Assembly: GCF_050337105.1 (NCBI RefSeq)
Contig: NZ_JAKJSQ010000002.1
Span: forward strand, 123,530 to 187,529
Reading direction: 5' to 3'
DNA length: 64,000 bases
Origin: Aliivibrio_A kagoshimensis
GTDB taxonomy: Bacteria; Pseudomonadota; Gammaproteobacteria; Enterobacterales; Vibrionaceae
In this document: in pieces, positions 35,065 through 44,425 of the stretch
Numbering within the stretch: position 1 is the stretch's first letter
Layout: the number at the start of each line of letters is the position of its first letter
Made by a program: the position numbers and the translations under genes
Notes under the pieces: generated by a model
Seen by the model: only the letters and a program-made list of their open reading frames with translations
Told to the model about the DNA's origin: nothing
Database searches by the model: none

Positions 35065-36699
35065 TTAAGCCATACGATCAGTTGGTTTCCAGCGAATCAC
35101 CGATTGTGGTAAATTCACACCTTGAGATTGCAGTAAGTTAACACGAGACAGATAGGCGGCACCATACATAAGGTGCTTAGCCAGATCGACAGCATTACGC
35201 TGCGTATAATCGTCAAGATAAGAGCCTTTTGCCCATGCATTAAATGCGCCGAGTGCCGGCCCTGCCCAAATTTGATAATCCATTTCACGCCCGACTTCCC
35301 CACTGTTTGACCAGCGGCTAGAAAGCCCTAAATACCAACGGAAAATCAATGCCATTTTACGCTTTGGATTACCTTCGGCACGTTCAATCTGTTTTGGGTC
35401 GCGTTCATTAAAGTGCGCCACAGTCCCAGTCCAGATATCGTCTAACGTCGAACGGAATACCTGTTTTTCAAGCTTTTCACGTTCGGCGGTTGGAATATCT
35501 TCAATAGAGTCATAACGCGCATACAGATCGTATAACTTGTTAGCACGCATTGGGAAAAGGGTGCCGCGTTTCACTACTTGAAGCTTCACGCCCATCTCAA
35601 ACATATCGGCAGCAGGTGCCATCGCGACATCAGCCATCTCGGTGGTTGAAAGCAGTTTACGAGTGTGGTTACTCGCGCCCGCTTCAACACATGCTTGGTT
35701 GATTGAGCCGGTCACAATATAGGCAGCACCCATGTTAAACGCAGCGAGCGCAGCATCTGGAGTTCCGACACCACCTCCGGTACCAACGCGAAGAGGTGGA
35801 TTGAAATTAAACTGAGCCTGGATTTCATCTTTTAACGCTAAGATCGTTGGTAATAGTGTTACCAATGGACGGTTATCCGTATGACCGCCTGAGTCAGCCT
35901 CCGCGGTAATATCATCCGCCATAGGAACCAGTTGAGCTAACTCCATCTGTTCAGCGGTAATGCGCCCTTCATCCACTAAGCCTTGTAGCATTTTAGCGGG
36001 CGCAGGTTGCATAAAGTGGCGAGCCACTTCCGTACGGCTCACTTTAGCAATCACTTTGTTTGCCACTGCAATCTCGCCTTTTGCATTTCGGCTAAGGCCT
36101 GCTGCGCGATAGTGAACAATCTGCGGGGTAAGATTTAAAAAAGCGGACGCCTCAACAGTGCGTACTTTATGCTTTAAAAATAGCTCAACACTTCCACGCT
36201 CAAGAGCGGGTTCGCTCGGGCTGTGGATCAAGTTAAACGCATACGGCCCATTAGGCAGCGCAGCTTGAATACGATTGATCGCTTGTTCAACGCGTGAAGG
36301 AATTAACCCCGCGGCACCAAATGAGCATAAGATGCCAGCTTGACCAAGGGCAATCACTAACTCTTCAGATGAGATACCATTGGCCATCGCGCCGGCGTAA
36401 TAGGCGTACTTCACCCCATGCACACGGCGAAAATCAGCATCACCTAAGCTTTGTGTCCCTAATGCAGGAGCAAACGCGCTGACCGGATGAGTCCCTTTAG
36501 CACTGGCGGCATCATTCGAGGTGATATTCGCTTGCTGACTCAGCCCCAAGCCCCTTTCTGGGTGGGCGATGGCGTAACAACCCATGGTGAAATCTTTGAG
36601 TATCTTAATGATCGCAGCTTCGTTGAACTGCGTGGTTGACTCTTCAACCTGCCATGGCCAAGGTGTCAGCTTTTCGTTGTTGGTTAACGTGTTATTCAT
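35065..36699 (-). CDS. pfaD: PUFA synthase enoyl reductase PfaD
   Basis: FMN-dependent enoyl reductase subunit of the polyunsaturated fatty acid synthase, 544 residues. It reduces double bonds in growing acyl chains where saturation is required. The TIM-barrel flavoprotein fold of 2-nitropropane dioxygenase-like enzymes is seen: HGVKYAYYAGAMANGISSEE, FGAAGLIPSRVEQAI, ADDITAEADSGGHTDNRP and the FMN phosphate loop RVGTGGGVGTPDAAL. The last gene of the pfa operon, 14 bases after pfaC from the start chosen here. The ATG at 36699 has GAGAG well spaced; an ATG at 36705 is an alternative. Confidence 0.95.
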   Translation of the reverse strand: MNNTLTNNEKLTPWPWQVEESTTQFNEAAIIKILKDFTMGCYAIAHPERGLGLSQQANITSNDAASAKGTHPVSAFAPALGTQSLGDADFRRVHGVKYAYYAGAMANGISSEELVIALGQAGILCSFGAAGLIPSRVEQAINRIQAALPNGPYAFNLIHSPSEPALERGSVELFLKHKVRTVEASAFLNLTPQIVHYRAAGLSRNAKGEIAVANKVIAKVSRTEVARHFMQPAPAKMLQGLVDEGRITAEQMELAQLVPMADDITAEADSGGHTDNRPLVTLLPTILALKDEIQAQFNFNPPLRVGTGGGVGTPDAALAAFNMGAAYIVTGSINQACVEAGASNHTRKLLSTTEMADVAMAPAADMFEMGVKLQVVKRGTLFPMRANKLYDLYARYDSIEDIPTAEREKLEKQVFRSTLDDIWTGTVAHFNERDPKQIERAEGNPKRKMALIFRWYLGLSSRWSNSGEVGREMDYQIWAGPALGAFNAWAKGSYLDDYTQRNAVDLAKHLMYGAAYLSRVNLLQSQGVNLPQSVIRWKPTDRMA

Positions 36700-36713
36700 T
36701 GTCATACTCTCGC

Positions 36714-39700
36714 TTAGGCCTCTTCAATACAGATTGCGATATCAGCTACTTCATAAATACGAAGCCCATCTTTACTTAAGTTGGCGTCACCAACAATAAT
36801 TTTCTTGCCATCTTCATCTTTGATGGCGGTAATGTGAACATCCAGTGACATCTGCTTGTTCAGTGGATTTATCTGTCCGCGATATTTCCACTTCACTTCA
36901 GATTGAATCTGACCAAATTTAGGATTGGTGAAACCAGCGCCTAGATCTTTATTAATGGCGTAGGTTTGCATCAGCTCAATGATCGCTTCTACCCCTAATG
37001 AACCTGGCATTACTGGGTCCTGGTGGAAATGGAACTGGAAGAACCAATCGCTCGGATCAATGGTGCGTTCTGCATAGAGGTAATCTAACCCTGCTTTACC
37101 GCCGCCAGTGGTAATTTGTACTGTATCGATAAAGTTAAGGCGACCACCGGCAAGCTTGTAGTGCGACTGCTCAAGCCCTTGAGCAGAGACTGGCGCATTG
37201 AAGTAGCGCGTACTTTTATCTAACAGATTAATGGTTTGATCTGGGGTTTGGTTATTATCAACATGCCAAGGGTGGGTCACTTTGCCATTGTCCAGACCAA
37301 GTTGATCTTTGAGTGCTTCGCCTTTGAAGTAACCAAATACCGCTTTGCCTTCATAGAAAGGTACGCCATCTGTGCTTAGCTCAAAGGTAAAGCTCTGTAC
37401 AATGTTAGTGCCCATCATGACAGTGGAGAGTAGGCGAGAGTCATTGACGATGGTTTTACCGCGAAGATCCACATTGCGCAGCATTTTGCCGCTGCCATCT
37501 AAGTTACGGAAGAACAGTTCAAGACCAGGGAAACCCAGTGTGGTCCCCATGTAACCCGAAATGAAACCATTAGGCTGCAGAGAGATCTCCATCAATACCG
37601 AATAAGGCATCAATGTCTCATGACTGTTCTCATCAAAATACCACGCGTTAGCCGGCACTTCGTACTCTGCAATACACGATGAAGGCGTTTTGAAGTTACC
37701 GCGCTCGCCATTGACTTCAATAACACGCGTGGTCAATTGCAGGTCGCCACACGGAGTACGTGGTGGGATCATGCCGCGATAGATATCAAAGTCAGGGCCG
37801 AAGCACTTCTCAATGTTACCGGTAGCAAACTCAAACATATGATATGGCGTAAAAGGGACACTATCAGGAGTACGGTTAGGGTAATCCGGAGTATGCGGCG
37901 CTTCAACGTGCTGTAGAGGAATCACCCCTTTGTTTGGTGCGGTTTGTAAATCAGGAATCTGTGCCATTAGTGGTGCATTAACAGAGGCGGTTTGATCAAT
38001 GGAGTCAGCATTTGAAATGATAACTTGTTCAGTATTTGAACTTGGCAGGTAGCGAGTACACTCATCTTCCTCTTTGATCATCACGCCAAGGTTTTGGAAA
38101 TCCACCACCGCTTTACCGTTAAGCAGAATATCAATGTTAGCTTTGGCGTATGGACGAGGTGAAGTACCAATCTCAGTTACTTCCATGCGGTAAGTCAATA
38201 GGCCAGATTGCGGCAGTACTTGACCACGACAACGTACCTGTTGTGATGCATTTTCTAGTGGTTGGAAACGCCCGTTGCTGGTTAAGGTGTGCATGCCTAG
38301 ATGCAGCATAAAGAATTGCAGTAACTGGCCACAACCTTCCGCCATCAAGGATCCTGCCATTACCGAGTCATCTTTAAAGTGACAAGGGAAATACCAATGA
38401 TCGGGTTCTAACTGTTTTTGACCTTCAATTAACCCCAGTCCCCACGGTCCACCTTGTGGATCAACATGATTCACTTGCTCAATCATCATGAATTTTTCTG
38501 AGCTAAAGCACAAAGAAGGTTGATGCGGAATGTGAGCATGACTCGGACCAAAACAAGCGGCAACATTCGCGCTAAGCAAGTTATGCAGCTCAGGGTAGCT
38601 AAACTGAGTTTTGTTGCAGTTCAGGAGTGGCGTAAAGCGCTGCTTAACCGCTAACTTACGAGCATTGATCTCATCATCAGTGCGGATAACGCCTTTACCA
38701 TCAGCCAGCTCTTCATCAGTGAAGAAACCCGCGCAACCGCCATCCATTTTAAGGACCATCTTATCGCCAACGAAACACTCGTACGAGAAGAAGAAAAGCA
38801 GTGTGTCGCCATTACGGGCAAAGTTATTGATGGAGATATCGTAACGCAACGTATCCCCACCGCGCGGCAGATCTTCTAGGAAGGTGAGGGTACAATCCAA
38901 TAAACGGTATACGCGATCGCCCTTGTTCTCAAAATCAATACCGAGGTAGCTGATCAACATCAGATCACATTGACCTGACTCAACAGCCACCGCCCAAGGA
39001 ATCTGGCCATCAACTAAGTAAGGCGCATCAACCGGGATATCATATTCGGTGGTCATGGTACTCGGTTTGTACTCAAGCATAGTGGCGTCGAGTTTGGTCA
39101 CTCGCGAGACCAGAAGGTAATCGGTGGTCGGCAGTCTTACACGGCGTGAGTAGTTATCAATAACGGCATAGTCTGATCCGAATACATTAGCAATATCGCC
39201 TTCCGCGTATTCAACCAGATCGTCATAGTCCCAAATACAAGGTTTACGTTCTGGTGTTGGAGCTACATAAGCGTGAGCTTGCGAGGAGTGGTCCGGAACG
39301 AGAGCTTGGGTTGCAGTAGGCGTGGTAGCTGCAGCTTGCGGTTGTCCTGTTGCTTGGGCTATTTGAGCCTTTAACAGAGCATCAGCTAATTTAAGCCCTT
39401 GCTCACGATTTTGTAAAAACGCTTTATGAACTTGCTGAGCCAACATCTGATTGTGTTGGAACGGCGTCAGTAACTCGGGATTTGAAATCTTGTTGGTCAT
39501 ACTATGTTTAAACCCTGTGGTCGGCGCTATCGGAGTAGATGGCGCTTGTGGTTGGTTCTTAGTTTGAAGAACATGTTCAGAATTAGATAGCTGTACAGCG
39601 CTAGGCTGTGCCGAGGCTATTTTTTGTTGTATTGATGACAGTTCAGCCAGCTCGGTAGAGACAATGTGCTGGTGGATATTTCGGCCACCTAAGGTGACAT

Positions 39701-42377
39701 TTTTTACCAGTTTAATTTTTGCATCCAGCACCAACTCTTCAGACAAGCGAGCGTTAAGCGCGCTCTGTTGTGTCGGGTGTTGAGTGATTAAAAGCTGCGA
39801 ACACTGTTGTTCACTGTCAGTGACGACTAGAGCGGCTTTTTCTGCTTGAGAGGCAGGTTGCGCGTTTAAGTTAAGGAGTCCGTGCAATAAACTCGCCATG
39901 CCAGAAGCGGCGTAACAGTGGCCAATACGCTGCTCTGCTTGAGTCTGCTTGCAGGTTGGCGAGAAAACGCCGGTAGCAAAAGCAGATCCAGAGATTGCAG
40001 AGTGGTTTAATTCAACCACGGCAATAGATTCAGTCGCAGTAGCGGTGTGAGTCAGTAGCCTGTCAGTTGCGGCTGAGGAAGCGTTCGAACGGCTAAACTC
40101 TAAGCCGTTAATTTGACCGTAACCCACTGAAAGACTAGACGATTGACTATCAACCAATACCACAGCACCAGCACCTTCACCGACCTTCCAAGTTGCATCA
40201 ACAGTGGATTGTTGGTTTTTAAGCAGAACTTGTTCGGCGCTGCCGCTGAGATCTACTGCCGCGATAACAACCGCATCGAGGGACTCTTGAGACATTAGGT
40301 TTTGAGCAACATCGATACAGCGAGCCACCGATTGATCAGCGGCAGAGATGGTAAAGGCTGGTCCGTTGAAATCCCATAACGAGGCGATTCGCGAGGCCAT
40401 GATGTTACCGATAAAGCTGGTGTACTGATTCAGTTTCGCCGCATCAAGTACGCTGTCCATTGCAATCGCTTCGAGCGCCTGATATTCAGTGTCACTCAGC
40501 TCAACGCCCATGACCGCTAAACTTTGAGCAAGCTGAGTATGCAAGTTCACACGTCCACGGAACTGATGCAGTTCCAGCTCAGTCTCCATGGCAACCAAGA
40601 CGGCGACTTTCTGACCGGCAACTAAGTTGGCATCGCGTATCGCTTCATCGGCGACTTTCATCAAGAGCAACTGCTGAGAGATCAAACGGTCGTCTTCATT
40701 AGGCGGGACTTTAAAGCGTAAGAAGTCCAACTCGAACTGATCAATATAGGCACCTTGAGGTACCGCATCTAAACCAAAAGTGCTTAACAGTTCAGGATGC
40801 TCATTGATCCCTTTCCAGCGTTTGGCAGGTAGGTCAATGAACGCACTGTTATCATTTTGAATCGCTTGGTTAAACACATTGACTGAGGCAAGAGGCCCAA
40901 AGTGAGATGCCAAACCAGTAATGGCAAATTCCACTTGCTTGCTAACAGTAGACTTGGATTCTGGTGTGCTTACCGCTACACCAGAATAAGACTCTAACAA
41001 TAGGTGTGCATTACAACCGCCAAAACCAAACACAGAGACCCCAGCATGGCGTTCACTATTTTGTGCTTTTTCTGGCCAAGGCTGTACTGTAGTTGGTAGC
41101 GTATGGCTACCAAACAGTCCATCTGGAGAGCTCAGCGGTGTTTTTAAATTAACACTTGGCGGCAGCAGCTTCTCTTTCATGGCAAAGATCATTTTCATGA
41201 TGCCGGGCATGCCCGCAGCAGTGAGTAGATGACCCAGATTCGATTTTGCGGAGCCAATAAGCGGGGTCGCACTGCCATTGAGTTTGTCACTGAAGAAACG
41301 CTCCATAGAGGTCAGTTCAACTTTATCACCCAGTGGAGTCCCCGTGGCATGACATTCAATAACTTCAATCGATTCAGGTTGTAAATCGGAGCTGTCGTAA
41401 GCGCGTTCAAACGCCTGTACTTGTCCTTTGCTGTTCGGGCTTAAAACAAACTGGCCTTTACCATCATTAGATAGACCGACACCGCTAACAACCGCATAAA
41501 TATGATCGCCATCACGCTCTGCATCTTCGAGTCGTTTCAGTACTAATACGCCAGCGCCTTCACCGGCAAATAACCCTTTACTGTTTGAGTCAAAAGGGAC
41601 AGACACTCCATGATCAGGATAGGCGTGGAAAATAGAGAAGCCCATGTTGATGAAGAATGGATCAGCCCCTGACACCGCACCAGCAAGCATCATGTCTGCT
41701 TTGCCTGTTGTGAGGTAGTCACACGCAAGCTTCAACGAATAGACTGAGCTGGCACAAGCGGCATCTAAGCTCAGCTGTGCACTGCCAAGACCTAATGCAT
41801 CTGCTACTATTTTAGAGGTGTTATGGGCAATCGAACCGTTAATACCGACACTGTTGATGGTATTCTTGTTTGACGATTGTGAATCAAACGGTTGAAGAGA
41901 GAAGTGCGGGCTATTGAGTTTCTCTTTTAGCGCTTTTTCTACTACAGAATGGTAGATAGGAACAAAGAGTTCATTTGATTGGGTGGTTGGGAACGACAAC
42001 GCCCCCATGATCACACCAGTACGCTCAAGAATCTCAGCGTTTAATTCAATTCCAGCATCTACCAGCGCTTTACGGCTGGTATCCAAAGCCCATAAAAAAC
42101 TCTGATCTAACCCTTGGAAATGGTCTACAGATTGCTGATAACCATTGGCATCAAAGGTGAAGTTTTCAATGTAACCGCCTTTATCACAATAGAAGCGATC
42201 AGACTCTCCTTGAATACCTTGATAATCAGCAGGATTCGCGCCTAGTTTTTCCGCAGAGAGCGTTGTACGGGAATCCTTTAGTTGAACAAGGTTGTCCCAA
42301 AACTGTTGTGGTGTTTTGGCGTCTGGATAGAGGTTGGCTAAACCAACGATAGCAATTTTAGATTTTGGAGAACTCAA
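36714..42377 (-). CDS. pfaC: PUFA synthase subunit PfaC (KS, chain-length factor, two dehydratase domains)
   Basis: A 1887-residue megasynthase subunit. Domain 1 is a ketosynthase (about residues 1-465) with active Cys208 in DAACASSVYS and CHATGTPLGDK. Domain 2 (about 485-880) is a KS-like chain-length factor lacking the catalytic Cys, with SAADQSVARCI where DAACS would be. Two FabA-like hot-dog dehydratase/isomerase domains follow, with HFKDDSVMAGSL near residue 1333 and HFHQDPVMPGSL near 1783; these introduce and position the cis double bonds. A Gln/Thr/Pro-rich linker separates the halves. The start overlaps pfaB stop by 4 bases. No frameshift or stop is seen in 5.6 kb, so the enzyme should be functional. 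Confidence 0.96.
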   Translation of the reverse strand: MSSPKSKIAIVGLANLYPDAKTPQQFWDNLVQLKDSRTTLSAEKLGANPADYQGIQGESDRFYCDKGGYIENFTFDANGYQQSVDHFQGLDQSFLWALDTSRKALVDAGIELNAEILERTGVIMGALSFPTTQSNELFVPIYHSVVEKALKEKLNSPHFSLQPFDSQSSNKNTINSVGINGSIAHNTSKIVADALGLGSAQLSLDAACASSVYSLKLACDYLTTGKADMMLAGAVSGADPFFINMGFSIFHAYPDHGVSVPFDSNSKGLFAGEGAGVLVLKRLEDAERDGDHIYAVVSGVGLSNDGKGQFVLSPNSKGQVQAFERAYDSSDLQPESIEVIECHATGTPLGDKVELTSMERFFSDKLNGSATPLIGSAKSNLGHLLTAAGMPGIMKMIFAMKEKLLPPSVNLKTPLSSPDGLFGSHTLPTTVQPWPEKAQNSERHAGVSVFGFGGCNAHLLLESYSGVAVSTPESKSTVSKQVEFAITGLASHFGPLASVNVFNQAIQNDNSAFIDLPAKRWKGINEHPELLSTFGLDAVPQGAYIDQFELDFLRFKVPPNEDDRLISQQLLLMKVADEAIRDANLVAGQKVAVLVAMETELELHQFRGRVNLHTQLAQSLAVMGVELSDTEYQALEAIAMDSVLDAAKLNQYTSFIGNIMASRIASLWDFNGPAFTISAADQSVARCIDVAQNLMSQESLDAVVIAAVDLSGSAEQVLLKNQQSTVDATWKVGEGAGAVVLVDSQSSSLSVGYGQINGLEFSRSNASSAATDRLLTHTATATESIAVVELNHSAISGSAFATGVFSPTCKQTQAEQRIGHCYAASGMASLLHGLLNLNAQPASQAEKAALVVTDSEQQCSQLLITQHPTQQSALNARLSEELVLDAKIKLVKNVTLGGRNIHQHIVSTELAELSSIQQKIASAQPSAVQLSNSEHVLQTKNQPQAPSTPIAPTTGFKHSMTNKISNPELLTPFQHNQMLAQQVHKAFLQNREQGLKLADALLKAQIAQATGQPQAAATTPTATQALVPDHSSQAHAYVAPTPERKPCIWDYDDLVEYAEGDIANVFGSDYAVIDNYSRRVRLPTTDYLLVSRVTKLDATMLEYKPSTMTTEYDIPVDAPYLVDGQIPWAVAVESGQCDLMLISYLGIDFENKGDRVYRLLDCTLTFLEDLPRGGDTLRYDISINNFARNGDTLLFFFSYECFVGDKMVLKMDGGCAGFFTDEELADGKGVIRTDDEINARKLAVKQRFTPLLNCNKTQFSYPELHNLLSANVAACFGPSHAHIPHQPSLCFSSEKFMMIEQVNHVDPQGGPWGLGLIEGQKQLEPDHWYFPCHFKDDSVMAGSLMAEGCGQLLQFFMLHLGMHTLTSNGRFQPLENASQQVRCRGQVLPQSGLLTYRMEVTEIGTSPRPYAKANIDILLNGKAVVDFQNLGVMIKEEDECTRYLPSSNTEQVIISNADSIDQTASVNAPLMAQIPDLQTAPNKGVIPLQHVEAPHTPDYPNRTPDSVPFTPYHMFEFATGNIEKCFGPDFDIYRGMIPPRTPCGDLQLTTRVIEVNGERGNFKTPSSCIAEYEVPANAWYFDENSHETLMPYSVLMEISLQPNGFISGYMGTTLGFPGLELFFRNLDGSGKMLRNVDLRGKTIVNDSRLLSTVMMGTNIVQSFTFELSTDGVPFYEGKAVFGYFKGEALKDQLGLDNGKVTHPWHVDNNQTPDQTINLLDKSTRYFNAPVSAQGLEQSHYKLAGGRLNFIDTVQITTGGGKAGLDYLYAERTIDPSDWFFQFHFHQDPVMPGSLGVEAIIELMQTYAINKDLGAGFTNPKFGQIQSEVKWKYRGQINPLNKQMSLDVHITAIKDEDGKKIIVGDANLSKDGLRIYEVADIAICIEEA

Positions 42378-44425
42378 ACTGACTGTCCTTCTTTCATATG
42401 TGTTGCTGTTGCCAGAGAATCTGACTGCGCATCTTGCTGGCGAGTAAGCCCAGCAATGAGAGGCTCAATAGAGAGCGGCACTCGGTGCGTAATTAATTGT
42501 GCAATGCATTTAAGCAAGTTGGTTGCATCACTACCACCTTTAGCATCAATAGCTACCGCTGCGGCAAAGGCTGGTCCATTTTCTGGTGCGGCTTGCGCGT
42601 TTATTTTGTCGATTAAGGTTGCAGTCTGTCTGTCTGCCCCTATTTCAATAAAGAGTGAGGCACCATGGCCACGAGCTTTATTGATGAGATCGGTAAAATC
42701 GAGTCCATGACAAAACGTATCAGCGATAGAGAGGGCAATGCGGTGACGATCCAGTTCAACAGGGCGATCATTATTATGTGCTAACGATCCTGCAGCACTG
42801 ATGAATTTAATATCAGTGGGGAGCTGTTCGCACAGAGGCTGATTATAAAAGTCGCTCACTTGTTGATGCTGAGTAAGGGCTGGAGTAGTGTGCATCGCCG
42901 TTACGCGGTTGGCGGCAATACCCCGCTTTTTAATCTGTTTCAACAGCGCTTTACACTGAGCTTCACACCCTGCAATCACACAAGTGTCACCTTGAATAAT
43001 CGCGAGATAAACGTGTGGAAAGTCAATGAGAGCAGTTTGAATGGTTTGAGCATCACAGCGAACTACAAAGCTATTCCAGATAATGGTTTCGCTATCATTT
43101 AGCTGCCATGCTTCACGTACTGCGGTTAAGTCACCAGAGATGGCGGAGGTGAATATCGGGCTGGTTTTGGTCGCTTCAATCAGAGCGTGAGGATTATTCC
43201 ATACGCCCAGACTGGCCCACATTGACGCCTCGCCTTTGGAGTAACCCAGTGCAAAGTTAGGTTTTACCGCAAATTCATTGCACAGTAGTTTGGTAAACAG
43301 GTAACTGCTGCCTACACCGGCAATCGCTAGCTGGCTTAAACTCATCGTAGGGGCATCTTCACTATAGATATGCTCTGCTTGGAGCATCTCTTTGAGGTTG
43401 CCTTCACGCTCTAATTTGGCATAGAGATCTGGAAAGTAGAGGTGTAACTCGTTAAGCATTCCGCCGTACACGGTTCCCACACCTGGGTAGACAAACGTCA
43501 GTCCAGATTGACCTAACCCTTCACCTTGATTGGCGACAAAGCAGCTGCCCACAGGGGTTCTGTGCGCTTTGTTTTCAGTGAAAGCGGCAGTAATCGCCGT
43601 TTTCATAACACCCATTTCAGTATGCAGTGCTTGGACATTTGCAGCTTGAACCACTAGGGCCAGTGGGGCACTGGTCGAATAGGCCGATAGGTAGCGCATC
43701 ATTAACGCACTCGTATCTTGAGTCGTTTCTACCTGATGCTGAAGCTGCTCTAATTGAGATAACAGTTCCGCTTGGCTACTAGCACAAATGACAAAAAAGA
43801 GTGACTCAGAATGTAGCAAAGATTTTGCAGGCGCTAATTGTGTGCCTTGCGTGAAAATCAAGCTGGTGGTTTGCTCTGCAGCATCCAATAGGGTCAAACT
43901 GGCAACGCGAGCTTGGTGGTGTTGGCTGAACCAGTAGTGATCAGCGGTTTTGTTGCGAATCGCTTCAGACGCTGGAACGGTACGCTGCTCGAAGTGACCA
44001 ATCAGTTTATATAAACTCGAAAATTGATCGCGAGCTTGTAGCGAGTCAGAGTGCAGATTAAGTGTAATATCCGTTGGCAAACGTTTGGCTTGTAAGGTCG
44101 CCTGAGACAACGATTGAACCGCACTGTCCGCGCAATGGTAACCCGCTAGGTAGGCGTGAGGATGTATGCGTCCTTTCGCCGCAGAGAGACCATCAAGGAA
44201 GAGCAAGCCAGTAGCCTCACCCTGCTGAGTTAAGCAGACCAGGTTACCATTGGTAACGCTATCGATCACTTGAGCTATAACCGATGAAAAAGAGACAGAC
44301 AGTGCGCTGAGTTCAAGGGTGACTACAGGTAAATTACTGCGCTGTCCATACGCATTTAGCTCTGCACAAGGCAGAGCTAAAATAGCGATGCGCAAAGGCA
44401 TCGCTCTGTTGGTTGAATCAGTCAC
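42374..44425 (-). CDS. pfaB: PUFA synthase acyltransferase subunit PfaB
   Basis: A 683-residue subunit with an acyltransferase domain in the second half (about residues 300-620). The nucleophile is Ser396 in GYSKGEASMW, a variant of the usual GHSxGE; FVYPGVGTVYGGMLNELHLY is the family's entry motif. In experiments on other marine bacteria PfaB strongly influences whether EPA or DHA is made. The shorter size, without a large N-terminal KS-like region as in Moritella DHA systems, is more like EPA producers, but this is an inference. Start overlaps the last base of pfaA; translation is coupled. Confidence 0.94.
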   Translation of the reverse strand: MTDSTNRAMPLRIAILALPCAELNAYGQRSNLPVVTLELSALSVSFSSVIAQVIDSVTNGNLVCLTQQGEATGLLFLDGLSAAKGRIHPHAYLAGYHCADSAVQSLSQATLQAKRLPTDITLNLHSDSLQARDQFSSLYKLIGHFEQRTVPASEAIRNKTADHYWFSQHHQARVASLTLLDAAEQTTSLIFTQGTQLAPAKSLLHSESLFFVICASSQAELLSQLEQLQHQVETTQDTSALMMRYLSAYSTSAPLALVVQAANVQALHTEMGVMKTAITAAFTENKAHRTPVGSCFVANQGEGLGQSGLTFVYPGVGTVYGGMLNELHLYFPDLYAKLEREGNLKEMLQAEHIYSEDAPTMSLSQLAIAGVGSSYLFTKLLCNEFAVKPNFALGYSKGEASMWASLGVWNNPHALIEATKTSPIFTSAISGDLTAVREAWQLNDSETIIWNSFVVRCDAQTIQTALIDFPHVYLAIIQGDTCVIAGCEAQCKALLKQIKKRGIAANRVTAMHTTPALTQHQQVSDFYNQPLCEQLPTDIKFISAAGSLAHNNDRPVELDRHRIALSIADTFCHGLDFTDLINKARGHGASLFIEIGADRQTATLIDKINAQAAPENGPAFAAAVAIDAKGGSDATNLLKCIAQLITHRVPLSIEPLIAGLTRQQDAQSDSLATATHMKEGQSV